In this document: one piece after another, positions 25,339 through 33,717 of the stretch
Layout: every line of letters begins with the position of its first letter
Numbering within the stretch: position 1 is the first letter of the stretch
From: Sphingopyxis panaciterrae
Lineage (GTDB): Bacteria; Pseudomonadota; Alphaproteobacteria; Sphingomonadales; Sphingomonadaceae
Direction of reading: 5' to 3'
Assembly: GCF_011762125.1 (NCBI RefSeq)
Contig: NZ_JAASQN010000004.1
Location: forward strand, 372,001 to 436,000
DNA length: 64,000 bases
Notes under the pieces: generated by a model
What the model saw: only the letters and a program-made list of their open reading frames with translations
Database searches by the model: none
What the model was told of the DNA's origin: nothing
Made by a program: the position numbers and the translations under genes

Positions 25339-25518
25339 AGCGCGCATTTCGCATGATGGGAAACGGATGCTCAGGAGCAGTCGGACGGATTCCAGTACCG
25401 AATCTCAAAATGCGGATGTCAGCTGGCTACTCGGACGCGACATCCGTTCGCCACCGCCCGTGCCACATATCTGAAATTTTCCGAGGTTAGCGACCGTTCC
25501 TTCGGCACTGGAGCGGAC

Positions 25519-25716
25519 ATGGCGAAAGACCTGATACTTACGGGGCCCGGCGCCGGCCTGACCCCTGCGGTGCAATATGTCCGCATGTCTACCGAGCATC
25601 AGCGCTACTCGCTCGATAATCAGCGTATATTTATCGCATCATTCGCTGCACACCAAGGCTTTGAAATCCTTAAGACCTATGAGGATGCGGGAAAAAGCGG
25701 TCTAACCTTGGACCGT
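25519..25716 (+). pseudogene. Serine recombinase A, N-terminal fragment (left of inversion breakpoint)
   Basis: The ATG at 25519 (GGAG upstream) starts a resolvase domain: VQYVRMSTEHQRYSLDNQR with the nucleophilic Ser, then TYEDAGKSGLTLDRR. The similarity stops at 25716 and the frame runs on into unrelated sequence to 25809. Its exact continuation, PALKRLLADVLSDERQF, is found on the minus strand starting at 28489. Joining the two at the inversion breakpoint restores the frame without a gap. The paralogue at 26972-27334 confirms the expected sequence across the join (GLTLSGRPALKQMLSDVL). Confidence 0.85.
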
Positions 25717-25828
25717 CGCCTTGCCGTCGTTGGTCGGGTATCGACACATCATGTTCTGCCTGCCGCGCCGTCGAGACGCGAAGGTAGAGAGCAGCGCGCG
25801 CCCCCGTGATGGTCTGCGGCGCGGTCAT
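25716..25828 (-). pseudogene. Serine recombinase B, N-terminal fragment (inverted)
   Basis: From an ATG at 25828 (GGAGA upstream) the minus strand encodes 37 residues that begin a large serine recombinase: ALYLRVSTARQAEHDVSIPD followed by QRRQG, with the nucleophile at Ser19. The sequence then stops matching. Its exact continuation, EGWCAARGLKVVDTYVESGA, starts at about 28486 on the plus strand. It is the missing start of the recombinase that ends at 30032. Confidence 0.85.
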
Positions 25829-25849
25829 GGCACTCTCCAAAAGGTCGGT

Positions 25850-26137
25850 TCAAAGGGGCGAGGAAAATAGCTCGTCGAAGAGATCGCCGAACCAGCGTTC
25901 AAACACTTCGACTTCGGCCAACGTAACCGGAACGGGATCGGGCCAATCATCGGTGACGCGCCACGTCGAGAGGTCATGCTTTGGAGGGCGACCGGGAAAG
26001 GGCCACGGCTTGCCGAGCAGCGCTTCAAGCTGTTGCGATGCGCTGGGCGCTCGCTCAGAGGAAGGGCGGGCCATGCTCCAACGGTCGCGCAGTAAATCGC
26101 GCGATGGAACAACAATCCGCACTTCCTTGGCTCGCAT
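25850..26137 (-). CDS. Small protein of unknown function in the recombinase segment
   Basis: The 95-residue product has a basic N-terminus (RAKEVRIVVPSRDLLRDRWS) and an acidic, aromatic C-terminus (LAEVEVFERWFGDLFDELF). I do not recognise a family. A frame of similar length overlaps it in another phase, but this one has more protein-like composition. In the inferred ancestral orientation it would lie just upstream of recombinase B and in the same direction, after the sigma-like gene. It may belong to a small control operon for the element. Confidence 0.5.
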   Translation of the reverse strand: MRAKEVRIVVPSRDLLRDRWSMARPSSERAPSASQQLEALLGKPWPFPGRPPKHDLSTWRVTDDWPDPVPVTLAEVEVFERWFGDLFDELFSSPL

Positions 26138-26257
26138 CCAATAATGGAGACGAAAAAGAACGAATGGGAAAGATCGGATTCCGGCGTTGGTGCGGCTTTG
26201 GGGCGCTGTTCCAGCGTCCCGACGCGAATCGCCAGCATAAATGCGTCGGGCAAAAGG

Positions 26258-26563
26258 CTAGCCGAAGCGCTCGCGGGCATGTTCTTCTCTGGCCTTGCGA
26301 ATGGCGCATAGCGCCCGGACTATCTCCCGCTCGACCGCCTTTTCGCTGATGCCGAGACGATGGGCGATACGGTCGTATGGAAGATCGTCGAAGCGGTGCA
26401 TCAGGAACACATCGCGGGTTCGCTTTGGCAAGCGAGCAATCGCCCATTCGATCCGCGCAATCTCCGGATCGGGAGCCTCGCCAAAATTTGGAACGACCGG
26501 CGGCGGGACGAGCAGGTCGCGGATCGTGCGCGCGAAGCGGGCGGCGAGGTTGCCGTCAGCCAC
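26258..26563 (-). CDS. Sigma-70 region 4-like small protein
   Basis: The 101-residue product has an ECF sigma region 4 helix-turn-helix: IEWAIARLPKRTRDVFLMHR, DDLPYDRIAHRLGISEKAVE and REIVRALCAIRKA. It lacks region 2, so it is not a full sigma factor; it may act as a transcription regulator or as half of a split sigma. The GTG start has a GGAGGAAGG site. It overlaps the end of the upstream gene by 8 bases and points away from the tRNA in the present, inverted orientation. Confidence 0.72.
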   Translation of the reverse strand: MADGNLAARFARTIRDLLVPPPVVPNFGEAPDPEIARIEWAIARLPKRTRDVFLMHRFDDLPYDRIAHRLGISEKAVEREIVRALCAIRKAREEHARERFG

Positions 26564-27053
26564 GAGCCTTCCTCCGCCGTGGGCGAGGGTGTCCCGTCAC
26601 GCCTCGCACATGATCGAGCAAATCTCGGAGCAAGGGCGGCACATCGGGTAGCGACTTGGGCACCGGGGGCCGCGATTCGTCGAAGTCCGGATTGCGCCAG
26701 ACGTTGTAAGGCGACAGCACAGGAGCCAGCAGTTCAAGTGCGGGGGAGTGATAGTTGAGGCCGGTCAAGTTGGCGTAGGCCAGCGCCTTTCCGATATGCA
26801 GTCCAATATGTCGGGCGCACCACCTGTCGTCGAAACCGACGTCCAGCAGATGTGAGGTTAGAGCCAACTGCGCCACGATGCCGGTTTGATAGAGAAGGTC
26901 GCTTGTGTCGGAGAAAAGCCGTTCCTCAATCGCGAGGAAGAAGCTTTCGGCGTTGCGATAGCGGCACCGGCTCAGATGTCGGCCCTCGCGCGTTCGAAGG
27001 ACGTCTGGCGCCGCCCGGCGCGGGGGTGATCGGTGTTCTGAAAGCGGCCCCAC
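26556..27053 (-). CDS. Protein of unknown function fused to recombinase debris at its N-terminus
   Basis: The open frame gives 165 residues. The first 35 or so are low-quality and come from the junction with the truncated recombinase. The conserved-looking part begins around AESFFLAIEERLFSDTSDLL and continues through GLHIGKALAYANLTGLNYHS to a proline-rich, basic tail. I do not recognise the family. Its true start was probably lost when the recombinase and this gene were joined. It overlaps the sigma-like gene, so the two may be translated together. Confidence 0.5.
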   Translation of the reverse strand: MGPLSEHRSPPRRAAPDVLRTREGRHLSRCRYRNAESFFLAIEERLFSDTSDLLYQTGIVAQLALTSHLLDVGFDDRWCARHIGLHIGKALAYANLTGLNYHSPALELLAPVLSPYNVWRNPDFDESRPPVPKSLPDVPPLLRDLLDHVRGVTGHPRPRRRKARG

Positions 27054-27334
27054 CGGCTGACATCGAGGACGAGGATTGTGTCGAAGTCGGCTGTCCCGCT
27101 CAAAACGTCGCTCAGCATTTGCTTCAAGGCGGGACGACCGCTCAATGTCAACCCGCTCTTTCCGCTATCCTCGTACGTCCTGACAATCTCGAAACCGCGG
27201 TAAGCTGCAAACGCCGCAATCGCGATCCGCTGGTTGTCAGGTGAGTATCTTTGGTGTTCGGTTGACATACGGATATATTGGGCTGCCCGCGTCGGCCCCG
27301 CGCCTGCGCCTTGAAAAACTAATTCCTTCGCCAT
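26972..27334 (-). pseudogene. Serine recombinase A-like paralogue, truncated after the resolvase domain
   Basis: This fragment starts MAKELVFQGAGAGPTRAAQY and keeps the catalytic part: IRMSTEHQRYSPDNQR, SGKSGLTLSGRPALKQML, and ILVLDVSRWGRFQ. After residue 99 (about 27038) the match to the family ends and unrelated sequence follows. It is clearly a duplicate of recombinase A, about as divergent as separate acquisitions would be. It lacks the recombinase and zinc-ribbon domains and cannot be active alone. Confidence 0.85.
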
Positions 27335-27390
27335 CCTGCTTTCCTAGGTCTCGACGCGGGCCGTGCGCGGTGCTCCCCCTATATTCCGGG

Positions 27391-28489
27391 TCAGCGCTGT
27401 GCCTTCGTGTTCTTGGTCGCGGCACTTCGGGCGTGGGCGGCGACGGCAATCTCTCTGCGCGACCCTGCGTAGCCGACAAGGGCATAGGCTCTCGGCATAC
27501 TCCCCAGTCGTCGCCGGAAGAATTGCGGATCCGGGCAATACGGATCCGCGCTGATGATCTCCGTGGTCAGATAGCCGTGCAATGACAGCAGGCGTTTGAG
27601 GTGGTCGACCAGTTGCTCATTCGTGACTCGTGTCCCATCGGGATTACGATGTCGTCGAGGTTTGAAACGCCCCGGCATTCCCACCACGTCCCGCTGCGTC
27701 CGCTTCAGCGTCGCCAGCCTCTGCGCTTCCGCCGTCACAGGAAGGCCCATCTTTGCGAGAATTTTGGATATGCCGCCGACGCGGGCGCAGATGTAATTAT
27801 ATGACGGCAGCGAGTTATCGTCGTTGATCAACCGCACGCTGAGGAACCCTTGATCCTCGTGAAGTGTGCGAAGCCGCTCCAGTAATTCGGCGGACGTGTA
27901 GCGGCGCCCTTGCGGATTTGGTGGGTAATATTTCGGCGGATCATAACCGATCCGCTGATAGGCGGCGACCATGCTTCCGAAGCGCTGCACTATCGTAGCA
28001 GGAGACGATACGTAGTGACACTCAACAATCACTTTGTGCGTCAGAACGCCTTTTTCCGCCAGCAAGCGCGACATGCCAGCCAGAATCTCTTCGTTCGTGA
28101 AAAGTTGGCGACAATTGACTAGCCTCGTTTGCGCGGCCTCGAACATTTCCAAGGGGATGATGGGATCGAGAACCTTTGTTCGTACCCAGTCCGTCTCCGG
28201 AACGGCGACCTCCAATCCAAGGTTGTTCCGTTTGCGACCAAATACATAGTCTCCGACATAAAGGGGATTGCTCAAAGTGCGTCGCACCGTCGCGTGGGTC
28301 CAGCGGCTTCCGTTCGACTGCGTCTGTCGCTGTCGGTTTACGCCCGCCTCCTGACACATATATTCGTAGTGCGCGGCTTGATCGAGGTCTTGAAAACGAC
28401 CCCATCGGCTGACATCGAGAACAAGAATGGCGCGAAATTGCCTCTCATCACTCAGTACGTCAGCGAGCAGCCGCTTTAGTGCAGGGCGA
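27391..28489 (-). pseudogene. Serine recombinase A, C-terminal fragment with internal deletion (inverted)
   Basis: The frame begins inside a resolvase domain (RPALKRLLADVLSDERQF, ILVLDVSRWGRFQDLDQAAH), then jumps from CQEAG directly to NGSRWTHATVRRTLSNPLYV, so roughly 130-150 residues that join the catalytic and DNA-binding domains in relatives appear to be missing. The rest is a DNA-binding C-terminus with repeated YTSAELLERLRTLHEDQGFL- and TNEQLVDHLKRLLSLHGYLT-type units. Its N-terminal part is the piece at 25519-25716. Even after re-inversion the internal deletion would probably leave A inactive. Confidence 0.8.
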
Positions 28490-30032
28490 AGGCTGGTGCG
28501 CTGCACGCGGTTTGAAGGTCGTCGACACCTATGTTGAATCGGGCGCCTCGGCGACCAATGACCGCCGCCCGGAGTTCCAGCGGCTGATCGAGGCCGGAAC
28601 GTCGAAACCGGCGCCGTTTGACCTCGTGGTGGTCCACAGCTTTTCGCGCTTCTTCCGTGATCATTTCGAGTTGGAGTTCTATATCCGCAAGCTCGCCAAG
28701 AATGGCGTGAAGCTCGTTTCCATCACGCAGGAAATGGGCGACGATCCCATGCACGTCATGATGCGCCAGATTATGGCGCTGTTCGATGAGTATCAGTCGA
28801 AGGAGACCGCCAAGCATGTGCTGCGTGCTATGCGCGAAAATGCTCGGCAAGGCTTCTGGAATGGATCGATGCCGCCGATCGGCTACCGCGTTGTCGCAGC
28901 CGAGCAGCGCGGCGCCAAGGTCAAGAAGCGGTTGGAGATTGACCCCTTCCATGCCGAGACCGTGCGAACCATTTTCCGGCTAGCTCTAGAGGGCGATGGC
29001 ATATCAGGCTCGATGGGGGTCAAGGCAATCGCGGCGTGGCTCAACGAGAGGTCCATTCGCACCCGCGATGGCGGGCGTTGGGGCCTTGGTGCCGTCCACC
29101 AGATACTGACCCGCTCGACCTATACCGGACGTCACGAGTTCAACCGCCGAGGGAAGGATAGGAAGCTTAAACCGAGGTCAGAGGCCGTTGCGGTCGATGT
29201 GCCCCCGATCATCGATCAAGCGACCTATGAGGGGGTGCAGGCGCACTTGCAGGCCCGCAATCCCAAGAAGATGCCGCCCCGCGTCGTGAGCGGCCCGACC
29301 CTCCTTACCGGCCTCATTCATTGTGCGAAGTGCGGTGGCGCCATGACCATCCGTACCGGCAAAGGTGGCCGATATCGCTATTATGCCTGTTCGACGAAGG
29401 CACGGCAGGGGGCGACCGCCTGCGCTGGCATGACGGTACCGATGGAGAAGCTCGACGATCTGGTAGCCAAGCATCTGGAGGACCGGCTTCTCCAACCCGA
29501 CCGGCTGGAAGCCATCCTGTCTGCGGTGCTGGACCGGCGACAGGAACAGGCAACCCGCAAGCGCAGCCATGTGGCGGACCTTAACAAGCGAGCCACCGAG
29601 ACCGACCTGCGCCTAAAGCGGCTCTTTGACGCAATCGAGAATGGGATTGCCGATGTGGACGACCCGGACCTCAAGGAGCGCATCGCAACTCTAAAGGCGA
29701 CACGCGATCAAGCCAAGGCCGATGCGGAGCGCGTGACCGCCGCGCTCGGAGCTGCGGGCCAAAAGTCAGTCGCGCCCGAGATGCTGGCGAAGTTCGCCAC
29801 CACCGCGCGGCGGCGGATGCGAATCGAAGAGGGCGGCTATCGCCGGGATCATGTCCGCGCGCTTGCACAGCGGGTAGAGGTCGATGTCGGAGAGGTTCGG
29901 ATTATCGGCTCGAAAAGCAATCTGCTGGAAGCGCTGATCGCGGGAGCCGCCGAAACAAAGCCGGGCGCAGTGCCCAGCTTTGTTCCGAAGTGGTGCACCC
30001 GACAGGATTCGAACCTGTGGCCCCCAGATTAG
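28481..30032 (+). pseudogene. Large serine recombinase B, body without its N-terminus
   Basis: The frame continues from RGLKVVDTYVESGASATNDR (resolvase domain) through HSFSRFFRDHFELEFYIRKL, the recombinase domain (IDPFHAETVRTIFRLALEGD), and a zinc ribbon (HCAKCGGAM...YYACSTKARQGATACAG), to a coiled-coil region. The nucleophilic Ser and first beta strand are missing; they are at 25716-25828. With them the protein would be about 550 residues and complete. The last 12 or so codons run into the 3' end of the tRNA-Arg gene, so the tRNA end is the likely attachment site. Confidence 0.85.
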
Positions 30033-30067
30033 GAATCTGATGCTCTATCCTGCTGAGCTACGGGTGC
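29991..30067 (-). tRNA. tRNA-Arg (anticodon CCU)
   Basis: The minus strand folds as a cloverleaf: acceptor GCACCCG pairs with CGGGTGC, a D arm with AGCTCAGCAGGATAGAGC, anticodon loop ATTCCTAA with anticodon CCT (30031-30033 on the plus strand), and T arm ACAGGTTCGAATCCTGT. The 3' CCA is encoded. The recombinase B frame overlaps its 3' end, typical of an element inserted at a tRNA. It marks the border between accessory and core DNA. Confidence 0.95.
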
Positions 30068-30133
30068 ACGCGCGGTCCGTGTAGCGGCGCGGGGCGCCAA
30101 GCGTCAATCGGTGCGGACCAATTAGCCGCGGCG

Positions 30134-30604
30134 TCAATTCACCGCGTCGGGCGGAACGATGGGCACTAGCAGCGGCATCGCCGCGATGCCGTCGTCGCGC
30201 AGCGCCTCCGCCTCGGCGGGCGACGCCTGGCCGTGGATCAAATCCTCTTTCGCACGCCCCTCATGCATCGCACGTGCGGCGCTCGCAAAATCGCGGCCCA
30301 CCCAGCGCGATTGCGGCAGCATCTCGGCCTGCTTCGCGGCGATTTCGGCGATCACCTTGCGCACCAGTTCAGGCGAAGGCTCCCCCGCCGCCGGCGCGTC
30401 GACGGGTTTCGCGGCAACGCTGATCTGCTGGTTCGATTTCGCGCCGACGCGCGGTGCCATGATCGCTTTTGCGACCTCGCTGTCGCCGCACACCGGGCAG
30501 GCGATCAAACCGCGCGCCTGCTGGTCCGCAAAGCTGTCGCTGCTCGCGAACCAGGCTTCGAACCGGTGGGCACCGGCCGCGCAGCAAAGATCGAAGACGA
30601 TCAA
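30134..30604 (-). CDS. DUF1178 family protein
   Basis: The 156-residue protein starts MIVFDLCCAAGAHRFEAWFA and has a second Cys pair in ACPVCGDSEVAKAIMAPRVG, the typical DUF1178 layout that suggests a small zinc ribbon. The C-terminus ends in AMPLLVPIVPPDAVN. The function is unknown. It follows the glutaredoxin gene by 3 bases on the same strand, and this pairing suggests co-transcription. Confidence 0.88.
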   Translation of the reverse strand: MIVFDLCCAAGAHRFEAWFASSDSFADQQARGLIACPVCGDSEVAKAIMAPRVGAKSNQQISVAAKPVDAPAAGEPSPELVRKVIAEIAAKQAEMLPQSRWVGRDFASAARAMHEGRAKEDLIHGQASPAEAEALRDDGIAAMPLLVPIVPPDAVN

Positions 30605-30607
30605 GGG

Positions 30608-30868
30608 TCAGGCCGGGCCGAGCAGCGGGTCGAGCCCGCCGCGCGCATCGAGCGCGGCCAGGTCGTCGCTGCCGCCGACATGCTTTCCGTCAATGAAGAT
30701 TTGCGGCACGGTGCGCGCGCCGCCGGCACGATCGACCATCGCGTCGAAACCCGCGCGGTCCATCGTCACGTCGATTTCCTGATAATCCGCTCCCTTGCGA
30801 TCGAACAGCGCTTTCGCGCGCGTGCAATAGGGGCAGAAGAATTTGGTAAAGATTTCGATCTTTGCCAT
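30608..30868 (-). CDS. grxC: Glutaredoxin 3
   Basis: The 86-residue protein has the dithiol active site CPYC (Cys12, Cys15), the TVPQIFIDGKHVGGSDDL glutathione-binding segment, and the usual short length. It reduces disulfides and glutathione adducts in the cytoplasm with GSH. It lies 4 bases after the comF stop and 3 before the DUF1178 gene, a common arrangement in alphaproteobacteria. Confidence 0.95.
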   Translation of the reverse strand: MAKIEIFTKFFCPYCTRAKALFDRKGADYQEIDVTMDRAGFDAMVDRAGGARTVPQIFIDGKHVGGSDDLAALDARGGLDPLLGPA

Positions 30869-30872
30869 GCGG

Positions 30873-31736
30873 CTATCCTGTCATCCTTTCATCGAACATA
30901 TCGGAATCAACGCGCGCAAAGTCAAATATGTTGCTCGTCATCAATGCATCCGGGACGACGCGCGCCCAGGTGAGCGCGGATATGCGCGCCGCGCCGCTCC
31001 GCCGCAATGCCCGTGCGGCCGCGCGCAGGGTCGCGCCGCTCGCGTGGACGTCGTCGATCAGCACGAGGTGGCGGCCCGCCGCCTTTTCCTTCGCTCCCGC
31101 TGCCAGCCCGAAAGCGCCCGCAACGATCCGTTCGCGCTCGCGCCGTCCCTGCCCGCGCAGCATCTTGGTCGCCCTCGTCCGGAGCAGCAGGTGATGGTCG
31201 TGCGGAATGCCGGCAAGCCGCGTCAGTTCGGCGGCGATCAGCGCGGCCTGATTGAACCCGCGCGACCAGAGCCGCCAGCGGTGCAGCGGGATCGGGACAA
31301 GCAATATCGGCGCGTCCCCCGCCAGCGCCGCCAGCCGGCGCGCCATCAATTGCGCCATCAGCCGCGCGTGCCCCGTTCGCCGCCCATATTTGAGCCGCAA
31401 TGCGACAGTCCGCGCGACGGGTCCATAAGCGACCGCGGCCGGCGCACCATCGAAGGGCGCCGCCGCCGCAAGGCACGCGCCGCAGGTCACCGGTCCGCCC
31501 GGCAGGGCGGTCGGCAGCGGGATCGAGCATCGCGCGCACGCCGGACCGTCGAGAAAGTGCAGCGAGGACCAGCAGCTCAGGCAAAACTGGCGGTCGTCAT
31601 CGACGATGCTCCCGCACCCGGGGCAGCGCGGCGGCAAGGCATAATCGACGACTGCGCGCGCGATATGGCGCAAACCGCGGCCGATGTTTCCCACCGCCGC
31701 CCGGTCCTCTGCAATATCCCCCATGCCTGGCCCCAT
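30873..31736 (-). CDS. ComF family phosphoribosyltransferase-like protein
   Basis: The 287-residue protein has an N-terminal double zinc ribbon (CPGCG, CLSC, CARC, CGAC) and a C-terminal phosphoribosyltransferase domain with the motif LVLIDDVHASGATLRAAA. ComF takes part in DNA uptake and repair in transformable bacteria; in others its role is unclear. The ATG at 31736 is chosen to avoid overlap with the divergent methyltransferase; an in-frame ATG 12 bases later is also possible. Confidence 0.88.
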   Translation of the reverse strand: MGPGMGDIAEDRAAVGNIGRGLRHIARAVVDYALPPRCPGCGSIVDDDRQFCLSCWSSLHFLDGPACARCSIPLPTALPGGPVTCGACLAAAAPFDGAPAAVAYGPVARTVALRLKYGRRTGHARLMAQLMARRLAALAGDAPILLVPIPLHRWRLWSRGFNQAALIAAELTRLAGIPHDHHLLLRTRATKMLRGQGRRERERIVAGAFGLAAGAKEKAAGRHLVLIDDVHASGATLRAAARALRRSGAARISALTWARVVPDALMTSNIFDFARVDSDMFDERMTG

Positions 31737-31778
31737 AGCGGACTTGTGAACCAACGCCTTGGGCGGCACAAGCGCCGC

Positions 31779-32624
31779 ATGTCGCAATCCCCGCTCTTCT
31801 CCCCCGCTCGCCATCGCGCCCAGCGCGATCGCATGGCCGGCCTGCCTGGCGATGCCGATTTTATCGCGCCGATCGTCACCGAAACCTTGCTCGACCGCCT
31901 CGCCATGGTCACGCGCCGCTTCGACCGGATCCTGCTGATCGGTGCGCGTGACGAAGCCTTGGCTGCGCATCTGCGCGAACTTGGCACGACGCTGACCCTG
32001 CTCGAGGCGGGACCGCGCCTCGCCGCCCGCACGGGCGCCGTCGCGGGCGAGGCGGACGGCGTCGACATGCCCTTCGGCAGCTTCGACCTCATCGTCTGGC
32101 CAGGCGGGCTCGACAGCGTCAACGACGTGCCCGGCGCGCTCATCCGCCTGCGCGCGCTGCTCGCCCCCGACGGCCTGCTGCTCGGTGCTTTCACGGGCGA
32201 CGGCAGCCTGCCGCGCCTGCGCCGCGCGATGATGGCCGATGGCGTGCGTACGATCGCACGGCTGCATCCACAGATCGACCTGGCGGCGATGGGCAATCTG
32301 CTCCAGCGCACCGGCTTCACCCTCCCCGTCGTCGATGTCGATACGCTGACCGTCCGCTATGGCGACTGGTTCAGCCTTGTCCGCGACCTGCGCGCGGCCG
32401 GGCTGTCGAGCCGGCTTGCCCCGGCTCCGCCGCCGCTGACACGCGAAGAAGCCGCCCGCATCGCCGCCGCCTTCGCGGGCGAAGCCGATCCCGACGGCCG
32501 AATCGCCGAGACGTTCCGCCTCATCTATTTCAGCGGCTGGGCCCCGCACCCCGACCAACCAAAGCCGGCACGGCGCGGCAGCGGCACCGCCTCGCTCGCC
32601 GAAGCGCTGAAACCGAAGATTTAG
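31779..32624 (+). CDS. SAM-dependent methyltransferase, BioC/NDUFAF5-like
   Basis: The 281-residue protein begins [16 protein letters not shown] and has a class I methyltransferase core: [16 protein letters not shown] (motif I, variant), [20 protein letters not shown] (motif II), [16 protein letters not shown] and [18 protein letters not shown]. This combination matches the BioC/NDUFAF5 (arginine hydroxylase) group, which often lies beside comF and grxC. The SAM-binding glycine motif is degenerate, so catalysis is not certain. It is divergent from comF, with 42 bases between. Confidence 0.85.
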   Translation: MSQSPLFSPARHRAQRDRMAGLPGDADFIAPIVTETLLDRLAMVTRRFDRILLIGARDEALAAHLRELGTTLTLLEAGPRLAARTGAVAGEADGVDMPFGSFDLIVWPGGLDSVNDVPGALIRLRALLAPDGLLLGAFTGDGSLPRLRRAMMADGVRTIARLHPQIDLAAMGNLLQRTGFTLPVVDVDTLTVRYGDWFSLVRDLRAAGLSSRLAPAPPPLTREEAARIAAAFAGEADPDGRIAETFRLIYFSGWAPHPDQPKPARRGSGTASLAEALKPKI

Positions 32625-33022
32625 ACCAGCGCTTCGAGCAGCCCGATCAGCGGTTTGTCGGCCGGCGGCATGGCAAGGCCATGAAGCTCGACCGGCCGGA
32701 CCCAGCGTAGCGCGCTGGCGTGCTGCGCGACCGGTGTGCCGCGCCATTTGCGGCAAACATAAAGCAGCAACAGCAGATGCCGGTCGCCCAGCGTATCGCT
32801 GGCGAAACAGGCGGGCGCCAGGCAGGCGTGGTCGACGTCGATCGCCAGTTCTTCGCCAAGCTCGCGGATCAGCGCCTGTTCGGGGGTTTCGCCCGGTTCG
32901 ACCTTGCCGCCAGGAAACTCCCACAATCCCGCCATCGAACCACCCTCGGGCCGCTGCTGGACGAGCAGGCGGCCGTCGCGGTCGATGAGCGCCGCCGCGA
33001 CCACGAGAAGACAGTTTTCCAT
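32621..33022 (-). CDS. mutT: Nudix hydrolase, MutT/8-oxo-dGTP diphosphatase
   Basis: The 133-residue protein has a complete Nudix box, [20 protein letters not shown] followed by EL, and a substrate loop [19 protein letters not shown] typical of MutT. It cleanses oxidised nucleotides from the pool. It is convergent with the methyltransferase and overlaps it by 4 bases. The ATG at 33022 lies after CGGGA; the frame is open further upstream, but that region is not conserved in type. Confidence 0.88.
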   Translation of the reverse strand: MENCLLVVAAALIDRDGRLLVQQRPEGGSMAGLWEFPGGKVEPGETPEQALIRELGEELAIDVDHACLAPACFASDTLGDRHLLLLLYVCRKWRGTPVAQHASALRWVRPVELHGLAMPPADKPLIGLLEALV

Positions 33023-33116
33023 GGGATTCCCGGTGATCGGCGCAGCCAAATTATTAACCCTCCTGTGCGATCTTCGGCACCCTTGCGGAACTATAACTGC
33101 AGTTAGGGGCGGAACA

Positions 33117-33296
33117 ATGAGCAAAATTTCCGAGCTGATGCGGTCGACCAGGGCCGCAACAGCCATCGAATATGGGTTGATACTCGCGCTGATCTTCGTT
33201 GCCATCATTGCCGCGGTCAGCGGCGTTGCCGCCGAGACCCGCGGGATGTGGACTTTTGTTTCACAAACATCCGACAAAGCGACCAAGGGGCAGTGA
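33117..33296 (+). CDS. Flp family type IVb pilin, first copy
   Basis: The 59-residue protein has the Flp pattern: a short basic leader, [20 protein letters not shown], and a small hydrophilic tail. The Glu-Tyr of AIEYGLI is diagnostic. Processed pilins form adhesive Flp/Tad pili. A 12-bp palindrome TAACTGCAGTTA (33094-33105) lies just upstream and may be a control site. No tad assembly genes are in the window. Confidence 0.88.
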   Translation: MSKISELMRSTRAATAIEYGLILALIFVAIIAAVSGVAAETRGMWTFVSQTSDKATKGQ

Positions 33297-33433
33297 CCGT
33301 TCAGTTTTGGGACAGCCGGCCGCGCAACACGCTTTTCGACATTAAGCCTTTTAAAACCAATTCTCCGTAGATCGAGACATGTTGACTACGACCAGACCGT
33401 CAACAGGGTAAGTGATTTGTCAGGAGACCAGAC

Positions 33434-33622
33434 ATGAAGTTTTTCAAGAAGTTCATTCGCAACGAAAAAGCCGCCACCGCCATCGAATATGGCCTGATCG
33501 CAGCTCTCATCGCCGTCGCCGGCATCGCCGCCTTCCGTTCGGTCGGCAGCACCGTCAGCGGCACCTTTACCAAGGTCGACACCGAACTGCAGGCGGCGAA
33601 TAAGGTTAAGACGACGAATTAA
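33434..33622 (+). CDS. Flp family type IVb pilin, second copy
   Basis: The 62-residue protein resembles the first copy: [20 protein letters not shown], then a transmembrane helix and a polar tail that ends KVKTTN. An AGGAG site precedes the ATG. The two copies diverge outside the pilin motif, so they could be major and minor subunits. An intrinsic terminator follows. Confidence 0.9.
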   Translation: MKFFKKFIRNEKAATAIEYGLIAALIAVAGIAAFRSVGSTVSGTFTKVDTELQAANKVKTTN

Positions 33623-33671
33623 TCGCTTTTCCTCTCGCTACCAGACGTAGCCAGAGAGCGAGGATCGGAAA

Positions 33672-33700
33672 GGGCGGTGGAGCGATCCACCGCCCTTTTT
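33672..33700 (+). terminator. Intrinsic terminator after the pilin genes
   Basis: GGGCGGTGGA, loop GCGA, TCCACCGCCC and five T form a perfect 10-bp stem with a U-tract in the plus direction, 50 bases after the second pilin stop. Confidence 0.92.
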
Positions 33701-33717
33701 CGTGTCCGCCGGATGCC

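Larger units (their letters stand above)
25716..28489. mobile_element. Inverted 2.77-kb segment between two split serine recombinase genes
   Basis: The left end carries TCGCCTTGC (25716-25724) and the right end GCAGGGCGA (28481-28489), an inverted repeat matching at 8 of 9 bases. If the segment is turned around, recombinase A (25519 start) and recombinase B (30032 end) both become continuous open frames across the joins, and every gene inside points toward the tRNA like B. The present orientation therefore arose by inversion at or inside these short repeats, or is an assembly flip. Confidence 0.85.

Noticed and set aside
25519..30032. CRISPR array or transposon ends in the recombinase region
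   Set aside because: No regularly spaced direct repeats and no IS-type terminal inverted repeats were seen. The only paired sequences are the short inverted repeats at the inversion breakpoints.
29991..30032. The sequence CTRQDSNLWPPD as a genuine protein domain
   Set aside because: It is the reverse reading of a tRNA 3' end and recurs as a false C-terminus in frames next to tRNA genes. It may still be translated here, but it is not a domain.
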